Translations under genes and position numbers: made by a program
Part shown: piece after piece, positions 23,298-35,770 of the stretch
Layout of the letters: every line of letters begins with the position of its first letter
Numbering within the stretch: position 1 is the stretch's first letter
NCBI GenBank assembly: GCA_035578175.1
Contig: JAQMRL010000004.1
Location: 36,572,901 to 36,636,900, forward strand
Length of the DNA: 64,000 nucleotides
Origin: Catonia carolina
Taxonomy: Eukaryota; Arthropoda; Insecta; Hemiptera; Achilidae
Reading direction: 5' to 3'
Notes under the pieces: generated by a model
What the model saw: only the letters and a program-made list of their open reading frames with translations
Databases searched by the model: none
What the model was told of the DNA's origin: nothing

Positions 23298-23826
23298 TAT
23301 ATCCAGTTTATTGATGTTCGACTAATATTGCTTATTGAGTAGATCGAGTAAACCCAGTTTTAATTATTATTTAGTTTATAATGATATTATGTTGTTGCGG
23401 TAAGATAAATTGTCGTAGATATTTTATATCCTCTATTTCTAAACGACTGATAAGCAACGACAGCCGGCCGGTCAATTAGTGACCTTTACCTTGAGTCTCC
23501 TTCCAAACTCTATTAATACTATTGTATGACAATATAAAGCTGGCATTAACTAGTATTTTAAATTATTTTACCTTAGTTTTTAACAAATATCCCACCCAAA
23601 CCTCCATATAGTTTACAAGATTCTTGACGTATATTTTAAGAACGATCACTTATATAACATACTATTTTACAATTGACATAACTTTTAATTAAACCACTCA
23701 ATCATAAAGTAAGCCACTAAATCATAAGGTATATAGTTAAAGTATATATATATATATATAAAGTATATCATAAAGTAAGCCACTAAATCATAAAGTTCCA
23801 CTTAATCATAAAGTAAACCACTCAAT
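23298..23826 (-). other. LINE 5' region, middle part, with short tandem repeats
   Basis: Non-coding. The part at 23692-23826 holds imperfect repeats of ccactcaatcataaagtaag (five or so, one interrupted by a (TA)n run at 23745-23760). Such repeats in a 5' untranslated region are common in LINEs. The last repeat was the target of the jockey-like insertion. I see nothing else in 23298-23690 except a cagccggccgg block near 23460. Confidence 0.6.
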
Positions 23827-24306
23827 TTACACAAAGAAGTACGATATCTAGGATTAAATTTTGATAAAAGGTTAACGTGGAACACCCATATAAAGATAAA
23901 ACGATTACTTTTAAATTCACGAATCAAACAACTATATCGGCTACTTAATCGAAAATCACATGTTACTTTAAAAACAAAGGTCAAAATTTATAAAAGTCTT
24001 CTGATGCCATTGTGGACCTATGGCGTTCAGATATACGGAAGTGCCAGCTCGACAACATTAAAGAAAGTACAAGTATGTCAGTCCAAACTGCTTCGCATGA
24101 TCACCAATGCTCCGTACTACGTGTCAAATTCAACACTTCATACAGACCTACAAATACCTTACGTTACCGAAACAGTGAAAAGGTTGTACGCGAGGTTTCA
24201 TTCAAAATTGAACGGCCACCGTAACCCGCTTGTAAGGGGAATTCTGATCAATCCTCGGCTCGCCAGACGACTAAAAAGAAGATGGAGCAGAGACCTGCTG
24301 AGATGA
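23827..24306 (+). pseudogene. Jockey-like ORF2 C-terminal fragment
   Basis: About 159 codons are open from the truncated edge to TGA at 24304. It begins LHKEVRYLGLNFDKRLTW and continues through LMPLWTYGVQIYGSA, LLRMITNAPYYV and NSTLHTDLQIP, the signature region after the reverse transcriptase core in jockey-clade elements. The whole palm domain and endonuclease are absent. The reading is undamaged within the fragment, so the insertion is not old. Confidence 0.85.
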
Positions 24307-24583
24307 CACCATTCCACTACTTTCCACCATTTCACCACTCTGTGCTACGTTTATCCCCATCATTTATCATCAAATTTCTTAGTTTTAATATTTGTTAATT
24401 TGTTATGTCTATTTGCTATGTTTGTTACTATTTGTATGTTTTTTATTTTTTGAACCCAAAATGAATGTCAATGGACATGTAATTTTATCCTACAATCACT
24501 GTGATTTATATTACTCTGTGCTAAAATTTGGTCGTTGTATTGTTATTGTACAGTTCCAAAAAAATAAAATAATTTAAAAAAAA
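23827..24583 (+). mobile_element. Jockey-like LINE, 5'-truncated
   Basis: A 757 bp insert flanked by AAACCACTCAAT at 23815-23826 and 24584-24595. It contains the C-terminal end of a reverse transcriptase ORF, a 3' untranslated region, an aataaa signal and a poly(A) tail. The long target duplication and 5' truncation fit target-primed reverse transcription. Confidence 0.85.
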
Positions 24584-24595
24584 AAACCACTCAAT

Positions 24596-24660
24596 CGATA
24601 CAGTAATAACGACCGTTGTTCATTCGATGTTAATCGTATCGCAGTCCGCGCGCAACTCCC
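24596..24660 (-). other. LINE 5' end
   Basis: The first bases of the LINE in its own orientation: a GC-rich start (gggagttgcgcgcggactgc) directly next to the target duplication. The same end is present in copy 2 (48457-48521). Confidence 0.65.
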
Positions 24661-25889
24661 TTTTGTACGATTAGTCAGATTAAATTTGAACGTTCTTTCA
24701 TAACGACTTTGATAACATCCTTTCTTACAAATCTGATTTTTCAAGTTACTTAAAATTAGGTAAATAATGAGATGTTAAATACTCGGCACAATTAATTTGA
24801 GTTTTTAGATCATTAGGGTAGAAGTTAGTTCAAACATTTACAAGTTATCTGAAATAAACTGAAAAGTTAATTGGGTTACTTTTTTTGTTTTCTAACCGTA
24901 TGTTCAGTAGAAAAGTCATTTGATGAGCAAAGCAGGTCTTCTAAAAAATTTTCAGTTCGCACCTTGCAAATGCGCCGTTAATATATTCACACTGCAAGGT
25001 CTAACTGTATAATAATCTACTGTCATATGTAGAAGGTCTAAAAGTGTTTATTTCACCAGTACTTCTTATGTTGTTATAATGTTTTAGTCGAAAATTGCTT
25101 CATTCGTGAAGAAAACAGAACTATTATTTTAGCCGTGGAAGTAGCAGTTGAAATTTAACAAATATTTCACAGTTTAACTGCCTCTTGTAGGCAATACTAA
25201 ATTTTCGCATCGCAAAAAAAAATAATGACACAAGCAGCGAATAAACGCGGAGAAATGTCAAAAATATTGCCTAGAAATTTTTCATATCGTTAACTGTTTT
25301 TAGTGTGACTGATTGTCGTTAAAAGGGCACAATTTGTATTTTGCTCTTACTAGGTATTGTTCATGTATATTCTAAATTTCAGTTTGGTAATGCCGGCGAT
25401 TCTACTGACGATTAGTTGACAAAAAAACTTCAGAGACGTCCTAATTAGAATAAACTTTAATATACAATGAAAAAATCACAATGTGTTACGTTCGTATGTG
25501 GTTTTTGCATGGTAGCCGACAAAATAATGTCTTAAATTTAAGCAAGCTGGTATGTGACAACTGCAATCTATTCTTGTGCTTCCTTTTTATGACTTTTTTA
25601 ATTTCATACTGTGAAAAGCAGTATAAATATACTGCTGTTTCATACAATAAACCATAATCATTCCGTACTGGGAAGAACCTTAACAAGTTTTAAAATGTTT
25701 TTGGTAGGCGTTTTAATTCTGGAAAGTATAGCATTTCAGTAGACGTTAATTGTTTAATATTCGGCCGTATCGTTGTCTGGGCGGTGACAATGGGCGGATT
25801 GATGTAAAAATGTAAGTCGACGTCACGCGCAGGAACAGTACCTGACCAATTAGGAAGCTCGGTACTGACAAATGACGTAATACTGATTG

Positions 25890-28173
25890 AGACATTTTCA
25901 TTGGTTGATATCGGATGACGTAGAGAACTCTAATGAGCCCTCTGATTGGACAATATTACCCAATCAAAATGACGCCTAAGAAGACATCTGATTGGTTAGG
26001 TTTGAAGATTTTTCATAGGTTGAGAATACTAGTTTCTGATTGGTCCAATATTATATCTTTTATTAACGTCACACGGACGTCACCGTCATCGAAAGCCGCC
26101 TCACTCACAAGACCTAAATAATTATATTTTCAAGTGTAGATCAGTTCTATTAGACTTCAATTATATATTATCAGATATGTTATAGACCAAAATGGTGCTG
26201 AATAAAAAAACATTCGTTAACTAACGCTTCATAATGATTAATTCTTTGTTGATTTAGGATCCGATAATTAACTCAAAATATATAATTAAAATGTACACGT
26301 TCTGCGCCACCAGTGTAAAATTCCAATTAACAATTCATTCCTCCTTAAAAAACATTAGTAAATTAGTTGTGCATGGCTCTCTGTTTATTATTGCTTTAGT
26401 TAAAATTAAAACACAAAAATTATAATAACTCTTTGAAATAAGACCGTACGTATTGATAGACTACGCCTATGTTATTTAAGGAAGATGTTGGTTTGAACAT
26501 TAAACTGAATAAACTATTATCAAATTATATTTTTTGTGGGATTAATAAGATTAAATTTTAACATTCCTTCATAACATTGATCATATCCTTTATTTCAAAT
26601 CCAATCTATCAAGTAACTTGTTGTTGTTTAGTTCAACAGCCAAAAGGCGGGTTTGAACCTCCAAAGGTTTTACTAAGTAAAAAGAGGAATGAGGTGATTT
26701 ACAATTGACTTCCTCACTGAGTGGAAAAGCACGCTTATCATCATGCCAGGCCCTCTGAAAAGCACATATTTTCCACTCTGTAAATGATGCCTTCACTTCA
26801 TTCACCACAGGGACTGGCTGTACAATGAAATTCATTACTTTCAGAGAAGATAACTCTGATTAGTGCCTTTACACCTCTACCTCTTCTGTTCTTCAATGAT
26901 CCAGTCATTTAATTGACTGACCATGTGATAAGAAACAGAACTATTTATTTTAGCCCTGCAACAAACAGATTGAGTGTAAATAATTTGACACTCCACCTGT
27001 CTGTTATGGGCAACAAGTAACTTAAAATTATGTAAATAATGAGATGTTAAATACTTGGCACAATTAATTTCGGTTTTTAGATCATTAGGCTAGATGTTAG
27101 TTCAAAAATATACAGGTTATCTGAAATACAAACTAAATATTTAATTCGGTTATTTTTTTTATTGTTTATAACCGTATCACTGAGTAGAAGCGTGTTTTCA
27201 TGAGCGTAGCAGGGCTTCTAAAAAAATTTCAGTTCGCACGTTTCAAACGGCGCCGTTAATATATTCACTGCAAGGTCTAACTGCATAATCATCAACTGTC
27301 ATTGTAACAATCTCTAAAAGTGTTTATTTCATTAGTAGGGCCTACCTCTTATTTTCTTAATAATGTTTTAGTCGAAAATTTGCTTCTCTCGCTAAGAAAA
27401 CAGAACGATTATTGTAGCCGTGGAAGTAGCAGTTAAAATTTTAAAAATATTTCACAGTTTAACTGCCTCTTGTAGGCAATACTAAATTTTCGCATCGTAA
27501 AATAAAATAATGACACAAGCAGCGAATAAACGCGGAGAAATGTCAAAAATATCGCCCAGAAATTTTTCATATCGTTACCCGTTTTTGTAAGACTGATTGT
27601 CATTAAAAGGGCACAGGTTCTTGTTTGCTCTTACTAGGTATTGTTTAAGTATATTCTAAATTTCAGTTTGGTAATTCCGGCGAATCTTTTGACGATTAGT
27701 TGACAAAAAAACTTCAGAGACGTCCTTATTAGAATAAACTTCAATATATAATGAAAAAATCACAATGTGTTACGTTAGTATATTAGTGTTTGCATGGTAG
27801 CCGACAAAATAATATCTTAAATTTAAGCAAGCGTATATGTGACAACGCAAGCTATTGTTGTCCTTCCTTTTTATGACTTTTTTTATTTTATATTGTGAAA
27901 AGCAGTATAAATATACTGCTGTTTCATACAATAAACCATAATCATTCCGTACTCGGAGGAACCTTAACAAGTTTAAAAATGTTTTTGTTACGCGTTTTAA
28001 TTCTAGAAAGTATTGCATTTCAGTAGACGTTAATTGTTTAATATTCGGCCGTATCGTTAACTGGGCGGTGACAATGGGCGGATTTATGTAAAAATGTAAG
28101 TCGACGTCACGCGCAGGAACAGTACCGGACCAATCAGAAAGCTCGATACTGACAAATGACGTAATACTGATTG
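25890..28173 (+). repeat. Unit U13, subfamily A with SINE
   Basis: 2,284 bp including a SINE-like element. It has a private 8 bp insertion (gggccta type) near 27337. Confidence 0.9.
26620..27013 (-). mobile_element. SINE-like element, copy 3 (U13)
   Basis: 394 bp, target copies at 26610-26619 and 27014-27023, the same site as in U5. The sequence is closest to copies 1, 5 and 7 (catcatgccaggccc type). Confidence 0.75.
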
Positions 28174-29143
28174 AGACGTTTTCATTGGTTGATATCGGAT
28201 GACGTGGTGAACTCTAATGAGCCCTCTGATTGGACAATATTAACCAATCAAAATGTCGCCTCAGAAGACATCTGATTGGTAAGACATGAAAATTTTTCAT
28301 TGGTTGAAAATACCAGTTTCTGATTGGTCCAATATTATATCTTATATTGACGTCACACGGACACACCGTCATTGTAGGCCGCCTCACTCGCAAGACCTAA
28401 ATAATTATATTTTCAACTGTAGATCAGTTCTACTAGATTTCAATTATAAGTTTTAGATATGTTATAGACACAATTAGTGCAGAGTAAAAAAACATTCGTT
28501 TACTAACGCTTTATAATGATTATTTCTTTGTTGATTTAGGATCCGATATTTAACTTAAAATATATAATTAATAAATATACACGTTCTGCGCCAACAGTGT
28601 AAAATTCCAATTAACAATTCATGTCTCCTTAAAAAACATTAGAAATATAGTTGTGCAATGCTCTCTGTTTATTATTGCTTTAGTTAAAAGTCAAACACAA
28701 ATATGATAATAACTCTCTGAAATAAGACTGTACGTATTGATAGACTACGCCTATGTTATTTAAGAAAGATGTTGGTTTTAACATTTACTTGAATAAACTA
28801 TCATCAAATTATATTTTTTGTACGATTAATAAGATTCAATTTTTACATTCCTTCATAACATTGATAACATCCTTTCTTTCAAATCCAATCTATCAAGTAA
28901 CTTAAAAGTAGGTAAATAATGAGATGTTAAATACTTGGCACAATTAATTTGGGTTTTTAGATCATTAGGCTTGATGTTCGTTCAAACATTTACAGGTTAT
29001 CTGAAATAAAAACTAAATATTTAATTCGGTTATTTTGTTTATTGTTTATAACCGTCTCACTCAGTAGAAGCGTGTTTTCATGACCGTAGCAGGCCTTCTA
29101 AAAAAATTTTCAGTTCGCACGATTCAAACGGCGCCTTTAGTAT

Positions 29144-29928
29144 TGTGACACTTATTGCTAAGGTCCGTTTCGGGATCTAGGTTATTAAATAATTAATAGA
29201 CTAAAGTTTACAATTACAGATGTTTATTTCACTAAAAGATTACAAAATAAATGATTAAACTAATTATAAATAAGAAATACAATAAATGATTAAATAATTC
29301 ACTTAAAATAAAGAACAAACAATAAATAACTTAATAACTTACTTAGCCTACTTACAATCGCTTTTATAGATTATACTAACATACAACACAAGCTGAATTC
29401 ACAGAACTACACATTAACTTTACCCAATACACACACAACAAAGAGACGGTATAACAATCTTGAATCACTACAATACTCGGATGTGTAACCTGTAAATACA
29501 CACCCCATTAATCTCTCGGCAAAGATCACACGAATACTGACTGGACCGCCGCCCGGGGGCCTCCTTTTATTATCATTCACAAAGATCGTTCCAGAACAAA
29601 GTAGAGAAATCTACTCAAGTACAAAAATAACTCTTTATTAATGAATCCTAGAAAAATCCCTTTGTTAACAAGTCAACTATTGTAAATAGAAACGTAAACA
29701 ACCTAATAAACAACTTCATAAAAATAGCTGTACACAATAGTATACCTGAACTTTATGATAGTTATTTCAACCCTTATGAATGAATAGACACTTTTATGGT
29801 TACAACTGTCATTTAAAAAACTGATCTTATTGTGTAGATTATTGTTAATTTATTATTTCTTAACTATGTTTATGAATGAAATTCTGGAAGATTCGTGAGC
29901 GATCCCGTCTTTTCTCGATCTTGTTACA
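29144..29928 (-). mobile_element. Solo LTR, copy A
   Basis: 785 bp, starting tgtgaca and ending tgttaca, with a 4 bp target (a/g)tat on the left and atat (here mutated to ataa) on the right. Units without it read tttaatatattcac. On the minus strand a TATA box (tctataaaag at 29361-29370) lies about 140 bp before an AATAAA (29223-29228), which suggests the LTR lies in minus orientation. No internal retrotransposon is left. The 4 bp target fits Gypsy or BEL/Pao; the family is not determined. Confidence 0.75.
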
Positions 29929-30443
29929 ATAAATTCACTGCAAGGTCTAACTGTATAATCATCTTCTGTCATTGTAAGAATCTCTAAAAGTGTTTATTTC
30001 ATTAGTACCTCTTATTTTCTTAATATGTTTTAGTCGAAAATTTGCTTCTCTCGCTAAGAAAACAGAACGATTATTGTAGCCGTGGAAGTAGCAGTTAAAA
30101 TTTAAAAAAATATTTCACAGTTTAACTGCATCTTGTAGGCAATACTAAATTTTCGCATCGCAAAATAAAATAATGACACAAGCAGCGAATAACGGCGGAG
30201 AAATGTCAAAAATATTGCCTAGAAATTTTTCATATCGTTAACCGTTTTTAGTGGGACCGATTGTCGTTAAAAGGGCACAGGTTCTATTTTGCTCTTACTT
30301 GGTATTGTTTAAGTATATTCTAAATTTCAGTTTGGTTATTCCGGCGATTCTACTAACGATTAGTTGACAAAAAAAACTTCAGAGACGTCCTTATTAGAAT
30401 AAACTTTAATATACAATGAAAAAATCACAATGTGTTACGTTAT

Positions 30444-32118
30444 AATCTATTTGAAATCAACGTGCGGGTGAAGGTCATGCCACTTCCTCACCTCGCCTAC
30501 CCCACCAGTCGTCTGAATGATGCAGCGCGGAGTATGTGTGTGCACTTGTGCCTACGCCTTCATCAGGTTACATTATTTCACTTCGTGAAGTACCGTACGC
30601 TTAAAACATCTGACGAGACCAACACATAAATGTGTTATTTAAATCAACTTAAACTTAACCTCATTCGAGAAGTTTAATTACAAACAAAAGGAAAACTGCA
30701 ATAGAAAAAATCTAAATCCAGTTTTTCTTTTGTTTGTAATTAAAAAAACTTCTCAAATGAGTTTAATTTTCATAGACGTTATTTATATTATTTTTTAGAA
30801 TAAAATTCTCTACAATTTGCATTAAAATGTTTCGTGTTTTTATTCGTAATTTAACAGAGTTATTTTACGCTAAACTTAAAAAGTATTTTCTAAGCCTTTT
30901 CTTTAATGTATTTACGTAGTTTTCTTAAAAACTAAAAGCGATACAGTTCTGGGACTCATTTTTTTAAGTTTCCCAGGTTAAATAAAAACCATAAGAAACC
31001 ACTAAACATTTTCCTAAATTTACCTTTTCAAAATTTCAGTATTGCTTTATTTCACTCTTTGCCCAGGAATCAAGGCAAAATCTTTCGCCAGGCATAACTC
31101 GCCAACGAAGCATTTCCGGACGTATATTTAGACAAACATTTTGTTACATGTAATAACAATAGTATATACGTGATGTAATGTGTATTATATTATTGTTATA
31201 ATTGTTATTCATATTGTTTTATGGTTATTATAAATATTATATGTACGCACTATTACAACGTAATATGGAATAATAGAAAAGTCACTGAAATAGAAACACG
31301 GTCATTATACTATGCGTCAGCAATGACTCTGTGATATTTTATGACTTTATGAAGCTTACATGTATTGTTTTAAGTAAACAAACATGTTACAGCACCTTTG
31401 TCACCACACACAGGCCTATTTATTTGATTTTTAATACTCTTTCGACCAGTTCAGATTAAAGTTTTGTATCATACAGATGTGCAGTTTCTTTGGCGGGCTT
31501 GTGTATTTTAGTTAATTCAATTGTTTAAGCGTGAAAGTTGAGATGGCTGCAAACAGTCCTAATCTTCGCAGACAATCCAACCAAATAAATAATTTATAGG
31601 GTATATAATTATTTAAAAGAACTTGTGTGAAATTAATTCTTTGCGAACGGTGCTCAAGTTTACATAAAAGGTAATTAACAGTTTATTTCTCAGTCGTATA
31701 CAAATTTGTAACAATCCAGTTTCTGTATGCATGCTTTAAAACATAAAAGATAAATAATCATCTTTTTCGTTTAGGTAAAAAAGGTTGGCGATGTTTTTAT
31801 TAAGGTGCAGTTTGTATAAAGAAATATTAGGATAGAACTATTCCAACGATCCGAAAGTTAAGCACAAAAATTGAAAAAAAAATATATTGTGTAGAATAAA
31901 AGGGTTTCACATATCATAGTAGGCCTAATGTCTTATGTGTATCAGAGTAACCATTAAATTTCTTGTCGTTAAAAGGCAAAACTTTAGTCCGTAAAGAGAA
32001 AAGAAGTAGTTTAATTCAGTAATGTAGAAGTAGTGTAAGGGGTATGAGGAGAAATCTTGCGGAAGGGAAGGGGAATAAGCGCGTGACCTTCACCCGCACG
32101 AAGAAATCAAATGGACTT
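30444..32118. mobile_element. TIR element without transposase, copy A
   Basis: 1,675 bp with imperfect terminal inverted repeats of about 38 bp. Left taatctatttgaaatcaacg and right (reversed) aagtccatttgatttcttcg are followed in both by an identical cgtgcgggtgaaggtca. The flanks are TA (30442-30443, 32119-32120), and units without it read gttacgttagtatag. No transposase frame is present, so it would depend on an enzyme supplied from elsewhere. The TA target points to the Tc1/mariner superfamily; a TTA target (PIF/Harbinger) is the alternative. Confidence 0.75.
30660..30761. repeat. Long hairpin inside the TIR element, copy A
   Basis: The left arm begins ctcattcgagaagtttaatt and the right arm ends aaaaaaacttctcaaatgag. 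Arms of about 39-43 bp pair with few mismatches around a loop of about 20 bp. The stem contains ttacaaacaaaag and its complement. It could be a nested inverted-repeat insertion, or a source of small RNA if transcribed. Confidence 0.85.
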
Positions 32119-32516
32119 TAGTATAGTAGTGTTTGCATGGTATCCGACAAAATAATGTCTTAAATTTAAGCAAGCTTATATGTGACAACGCAAGCTATTG
32201 TTGTCCTTCCTTTTTATGACTTTTTTTATTTCATATTGTGAAAAGCAGTATAAATATACTGCTGTTTCATACAATAAACCATAATCATTCCGTACTCGGA
32301 AGAACCTTAATAAGTTTAAAAATGTTTTTGTTAGGCGTCTTAATTCTAGAAGGTATAACATTTCAGTAGACGTTAATTGTTTAATATTCGGCCGTATCGT
32401 TAACTGGGCAGTGAAAAGGGGCGGATTTATGTAAAAATCTAAGTCGACGTCACGCGCAGGAACAGTACCGGGCCAATCAGAAAGGTCGATACTGATAAAT
32501 GACGTAATACTGATTG

Positions 32517-34798
32517 AGACGTTTTCATTGGTTGATATCGGATGACGTAGTGAACTATTATGAGCCCTCTGATTGGACAATATTAACCAATCAAAATGAC
32601 GCCTAAGAAGACATCTGATTGGTTAAGTTTGAAGATTTTTCATTGGTTGAGAATACTAGTTTCTGATTGGTCCAATATTATATCTTTTATTGACGTCACA
32701 CGGACTACACCGTCATTGTGGGCCGCCTTACTCGCAAGACCTAAATAATTATATTTTCAACTGTAGATCAGTTCTATTAGATTTCAATTATATATTTTCA
32801 GATATGTTATAAACACAAATGGTGCTGAATAAAAAAACATTCGTTAACTAATGCTTTATAATGATTATTTCTTTGTTGATTTAGGATCCGATAATTAACT
32901 CAAAATATATAATTAAAATGTACACGTTCTGCGCCACCAGTGTAAAATTCCAATTAACAATTCATTCCTCCTTAAAAAACATTAGAAAATTAGTTGTGCA
33001 TGGCTCTCTGTTTATTATTGCTTTAGTTAAAATTCAAACTCAAAAATTATAATAACTCTCTGAAGTAAGACCGTACGTATTGATAGACTACGCCTCTATT
33101 ATTTAAGGAAGATGTTGGTTTGAACATTAAATTTAATAAACTATTATTAAATTATATTTTTTGTACGATTAATAAGATTAAATTTTTACATTCTTTCATA
33201 ACATTGATAACGTCCTTTCTTTCAAATCCAATCTATCAAGTAACTTGTTGTTGTTGTTTAGGTCAACAGCCAAAAGGCGGGTTTGAACCTCCAAAGGTTT
33301 TACTAAGTAAAACGAGGAGTGAGGTGGTTTACAATTGCCTTCCTCACTGAGTGGAAAAGTATGCTTATCAGCAGGCCGGGCCCTCTGAAAAGCACATATT
33401 TTCCACTCTGTAAATGACACCTTCAGTTCATTCACCACAGGGTCTGGCTGTACAATGAAATTCATTACTTTTAGAGAAGATAACTCTGATTAGTGCCTTT
33501 ACACCTCTACCTCTTCTGTTCTTCAATGATCCTGTCATTTAATTGACTGACATTGTGATAAGAAACAGAACTATTTATTTTAGCCCTGCAACAAACAGGT
33601 TGAGTGTAAATAATTTGACACTCCACCTGTCTGTTATGGGCAACAAGTAACTTAAAATTAGGTAAATAATGAGATGTTAAATACTTGGCACAATTAATTT
33701 CGGTTTTTAGATCATTAGGCTAGATGTTAGTTCAAACATTTACAGGTTATCTGAAATACAAACTAAATAATTAATTCGGTTATTTTTTTTATTGTTTATA
33801 ACCGTGTCACTCAGTAGAAGCGTGTTTTCATGAGCGTAGCAGGGCTTCTAAAAAAGGTTTCAGTTCGCACGTTTCAAACGGCGCCGTTAATATATTCACT
33901 GCAAGGTCTAACTGCATAATCATCAACTGTCATTGTAACAATCTCTAAAAGTGTTTATTTCATTAGTACCTCTTATTTTCTTAATAATGTTTTAGTCGAA
34001 AATTTGCTTCTCTCGCTAAGAAAACAGAACGATTATTGTAGCCGTGGAAGTAGCAGTTAAAATTTTAAAAATATTTCACAGTTTAACTGCCTCTTGTAGG
34101 CAATACTAAATTTTCGCATCGTAAAATAAAATAATGACACAAGCAGCGAATAAACGCGGAGAAATGTCAAAAATATCGCCTAGAAATTTTTCATATCGTT
34201 AATCGTTTTTAGTAAGACTGATTGTCATTAAAATAGCACAGGTTCTTGTTTGCTCTTACTAGGTATTGTTTAAGTATATTCTAAATTTCAGTTTGGTAAT
34301 TCCGGCGAATCTACTGACGATTAGTTGACAAAAAAACTTCAGTGACGTCCTTATTAGAATAAACTTCAATATATAATGAAAAAATCACAATGTGTTACGT
34401 TAGTATAGTAGTGTTTGCATGGTAGCCGACAAAATAATGTCTTAAATTTAAGCAAGCGTATATGTGACAACGCAAGCTATTGTTGTCCTTCCTTTTCATG
34501 ACTTTTTTTATTTTATATTGTGAAAAGCAGTATAAATATACTGGTGTTTCATACAATAAACCATAATCATTCCGTACTCGGAGGAACCTTAACAGGGTTA
34601 AAAATGTTTTTGTTACGCGTTTTAATTCTAGAAATTATTGCATTTCAGTAGACGTTAATTGTTTAATATTCGGCCGTATCGTTAACTGGGCGGTGACAAT
34701 GGGCGGATTTATGTAAAAATGTAAGTCGACGTCACGCGCAGGAACAGTACCGGACCAATCAGAAAGCTCGATACTGACAAATGACGTAATACTGATTG
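32517..34798 (+). repeat. Unit U15, subfamily A with SINE
   Basis: 2,282 bp. The first part is nearly identical to U17; the SINE half belongs to the other SINE subtype (aagtatgcttatcagcagg), so the two units are mosaics with a breakpoint near the LINE-site region at about 33110-33160. Confidence 0.9.
33247..33643 (-). mobile_element. SINE-like element, copy 4 (U15)
   Basis: The 397 bp subtype with the extra gtt, like copies 2 and 6. Target copies are intact at 33237-33246 and 33644-33653. Confidence 0.75.
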
Positions 34799-35770
34799 AG
34801 ACGTTTTCATTGGTTCATATCGGATGACGTAGTGAACTCTAATGAGCCCTCTGAATGGACAATATTAACCAATCAAAATGTCGCCTCAGAAGACATCTGA
34901 TTGGTTAGACATGAAAATTTTTCATTGGTTGAAAATACCAGTTTCTGATTGGTCCAATATTATATCTTATATTGACGTCACACGGACTACACCGTCATTG
35001 TAGGCCGCCTCACTCGCAAGACCTAAATAATTATATTTTCAACTGTAGATCAGTTCTATTAGATTTCAATTATATATTTTCAGATATGTTATAGACACAA
35101 TTGGTGCAGAGTAAAAAAACATTCGTTAACTAACGCTTTATAATGGTTATTTCTTTGTTGATTTAGGATCCGATATTTAACTTAAAATATATAATTAATA
35201 AATATACACGTTCTGCGCCAACAGTGTAAAATTCCAATTAACAATTCATGTCTCCTTAAAAAACATTAGAAATATAGTTGTGCAATGCTCTCTGTTTATT
35301 ATTGCTTTAGTTAAAAGTCAAACACAAATATGATAATAACTCTCTGAAATAAGACTGTACGTATTGATAGACTACGCCTATGTTATTTAAGAAAGATGTT
35401 GGTTTTAACATTTACTTGAATAAACTATCATCAAATTATATTTTTTGTACGATTAATAAGATTCAATTTTTACATTCCTTCATAACATTGATAACATCCT
35501 TTCTTTCAAATCCAATCTATCAAGTAACTTAAAAGTAGGTAAATAATGAGATGTTAAATACTTGGCACAATTAATTTGGGTTTTTAGATCATTAGGCTTG
35601 ATGTTCGTTCAAACATTTACAGGTTATCTGAAATAAAAACTAAATATTTAATTCGGTTATTTTGTTTATTGTTTATAACCGTCTCACTCAGTAGAAGCGT
35701 GTTTTCATGACCGTAGCAGGCCTTCTAAAAAAATTTTCAGTTCGCACGATTCAAACGGCGCCTTTAGTAT

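Larger units (their letters stand above)
18022..24660 (-). mobile_element. RTE-like LINE, copy 1, with nested elements
   Basis: The insert is flanked by 15 bp target copies (18007-18021 and 24661-24675, two mismatches). It lies on the minus strand: the 5' end is at 24660, ORF1 follows, then ORF2, a 3' region and a (TTA)n tail at the left edge. Two later insertions, a mariner-type element (22140-23295) and a jockey-like fragment (23827-24583), sit in the 5' region. Without them the LINE is about 4.7 kb, which looks full length. The endonuclease and reverse transcriptase resemble the RTE/BovB group (VYAPTSS, FADDI, YGAQTW near the C end). The clade call is from family knowledge and not from a search. 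Confidence 0.8.
17363..25889 (+). repeat. Unit U12, subfamily B split by LINE copy 1
   Basis: The array part is 17363-18021 and 24676-25889, together 1,873 bp, a complete B unit. Removing the insertion 18022-24660 and one copy of the 15 bp target duplication restores the normal unit exactly. Confidence 0.9.
28174..32516 (+). repeat. Unit U14, subfamily A with LTR and TIR element
   Basis: 4,343 bp. Without the solo LTR and the TIR element the unit is 1,877 bp. With U15 it forms the first half of a 6.63 kb tandem duplication (second half U16-U17). Confidence 0.9.

Noticed and set aside
30432..30629. 65-codon plus frame at the left end of the TIR element (also 37059-37256)
   Set aside because: It starts in array sequence before the element and reads through the inverted repeat, with no transposase motif.
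30444..32118. PIF/Harbinger assignment for the TIR element from a TTA target
   Set aside because: The inverted ends align over equal lengths only with a TA target. TTA leaves one end a base short. It is kept as an alternative.
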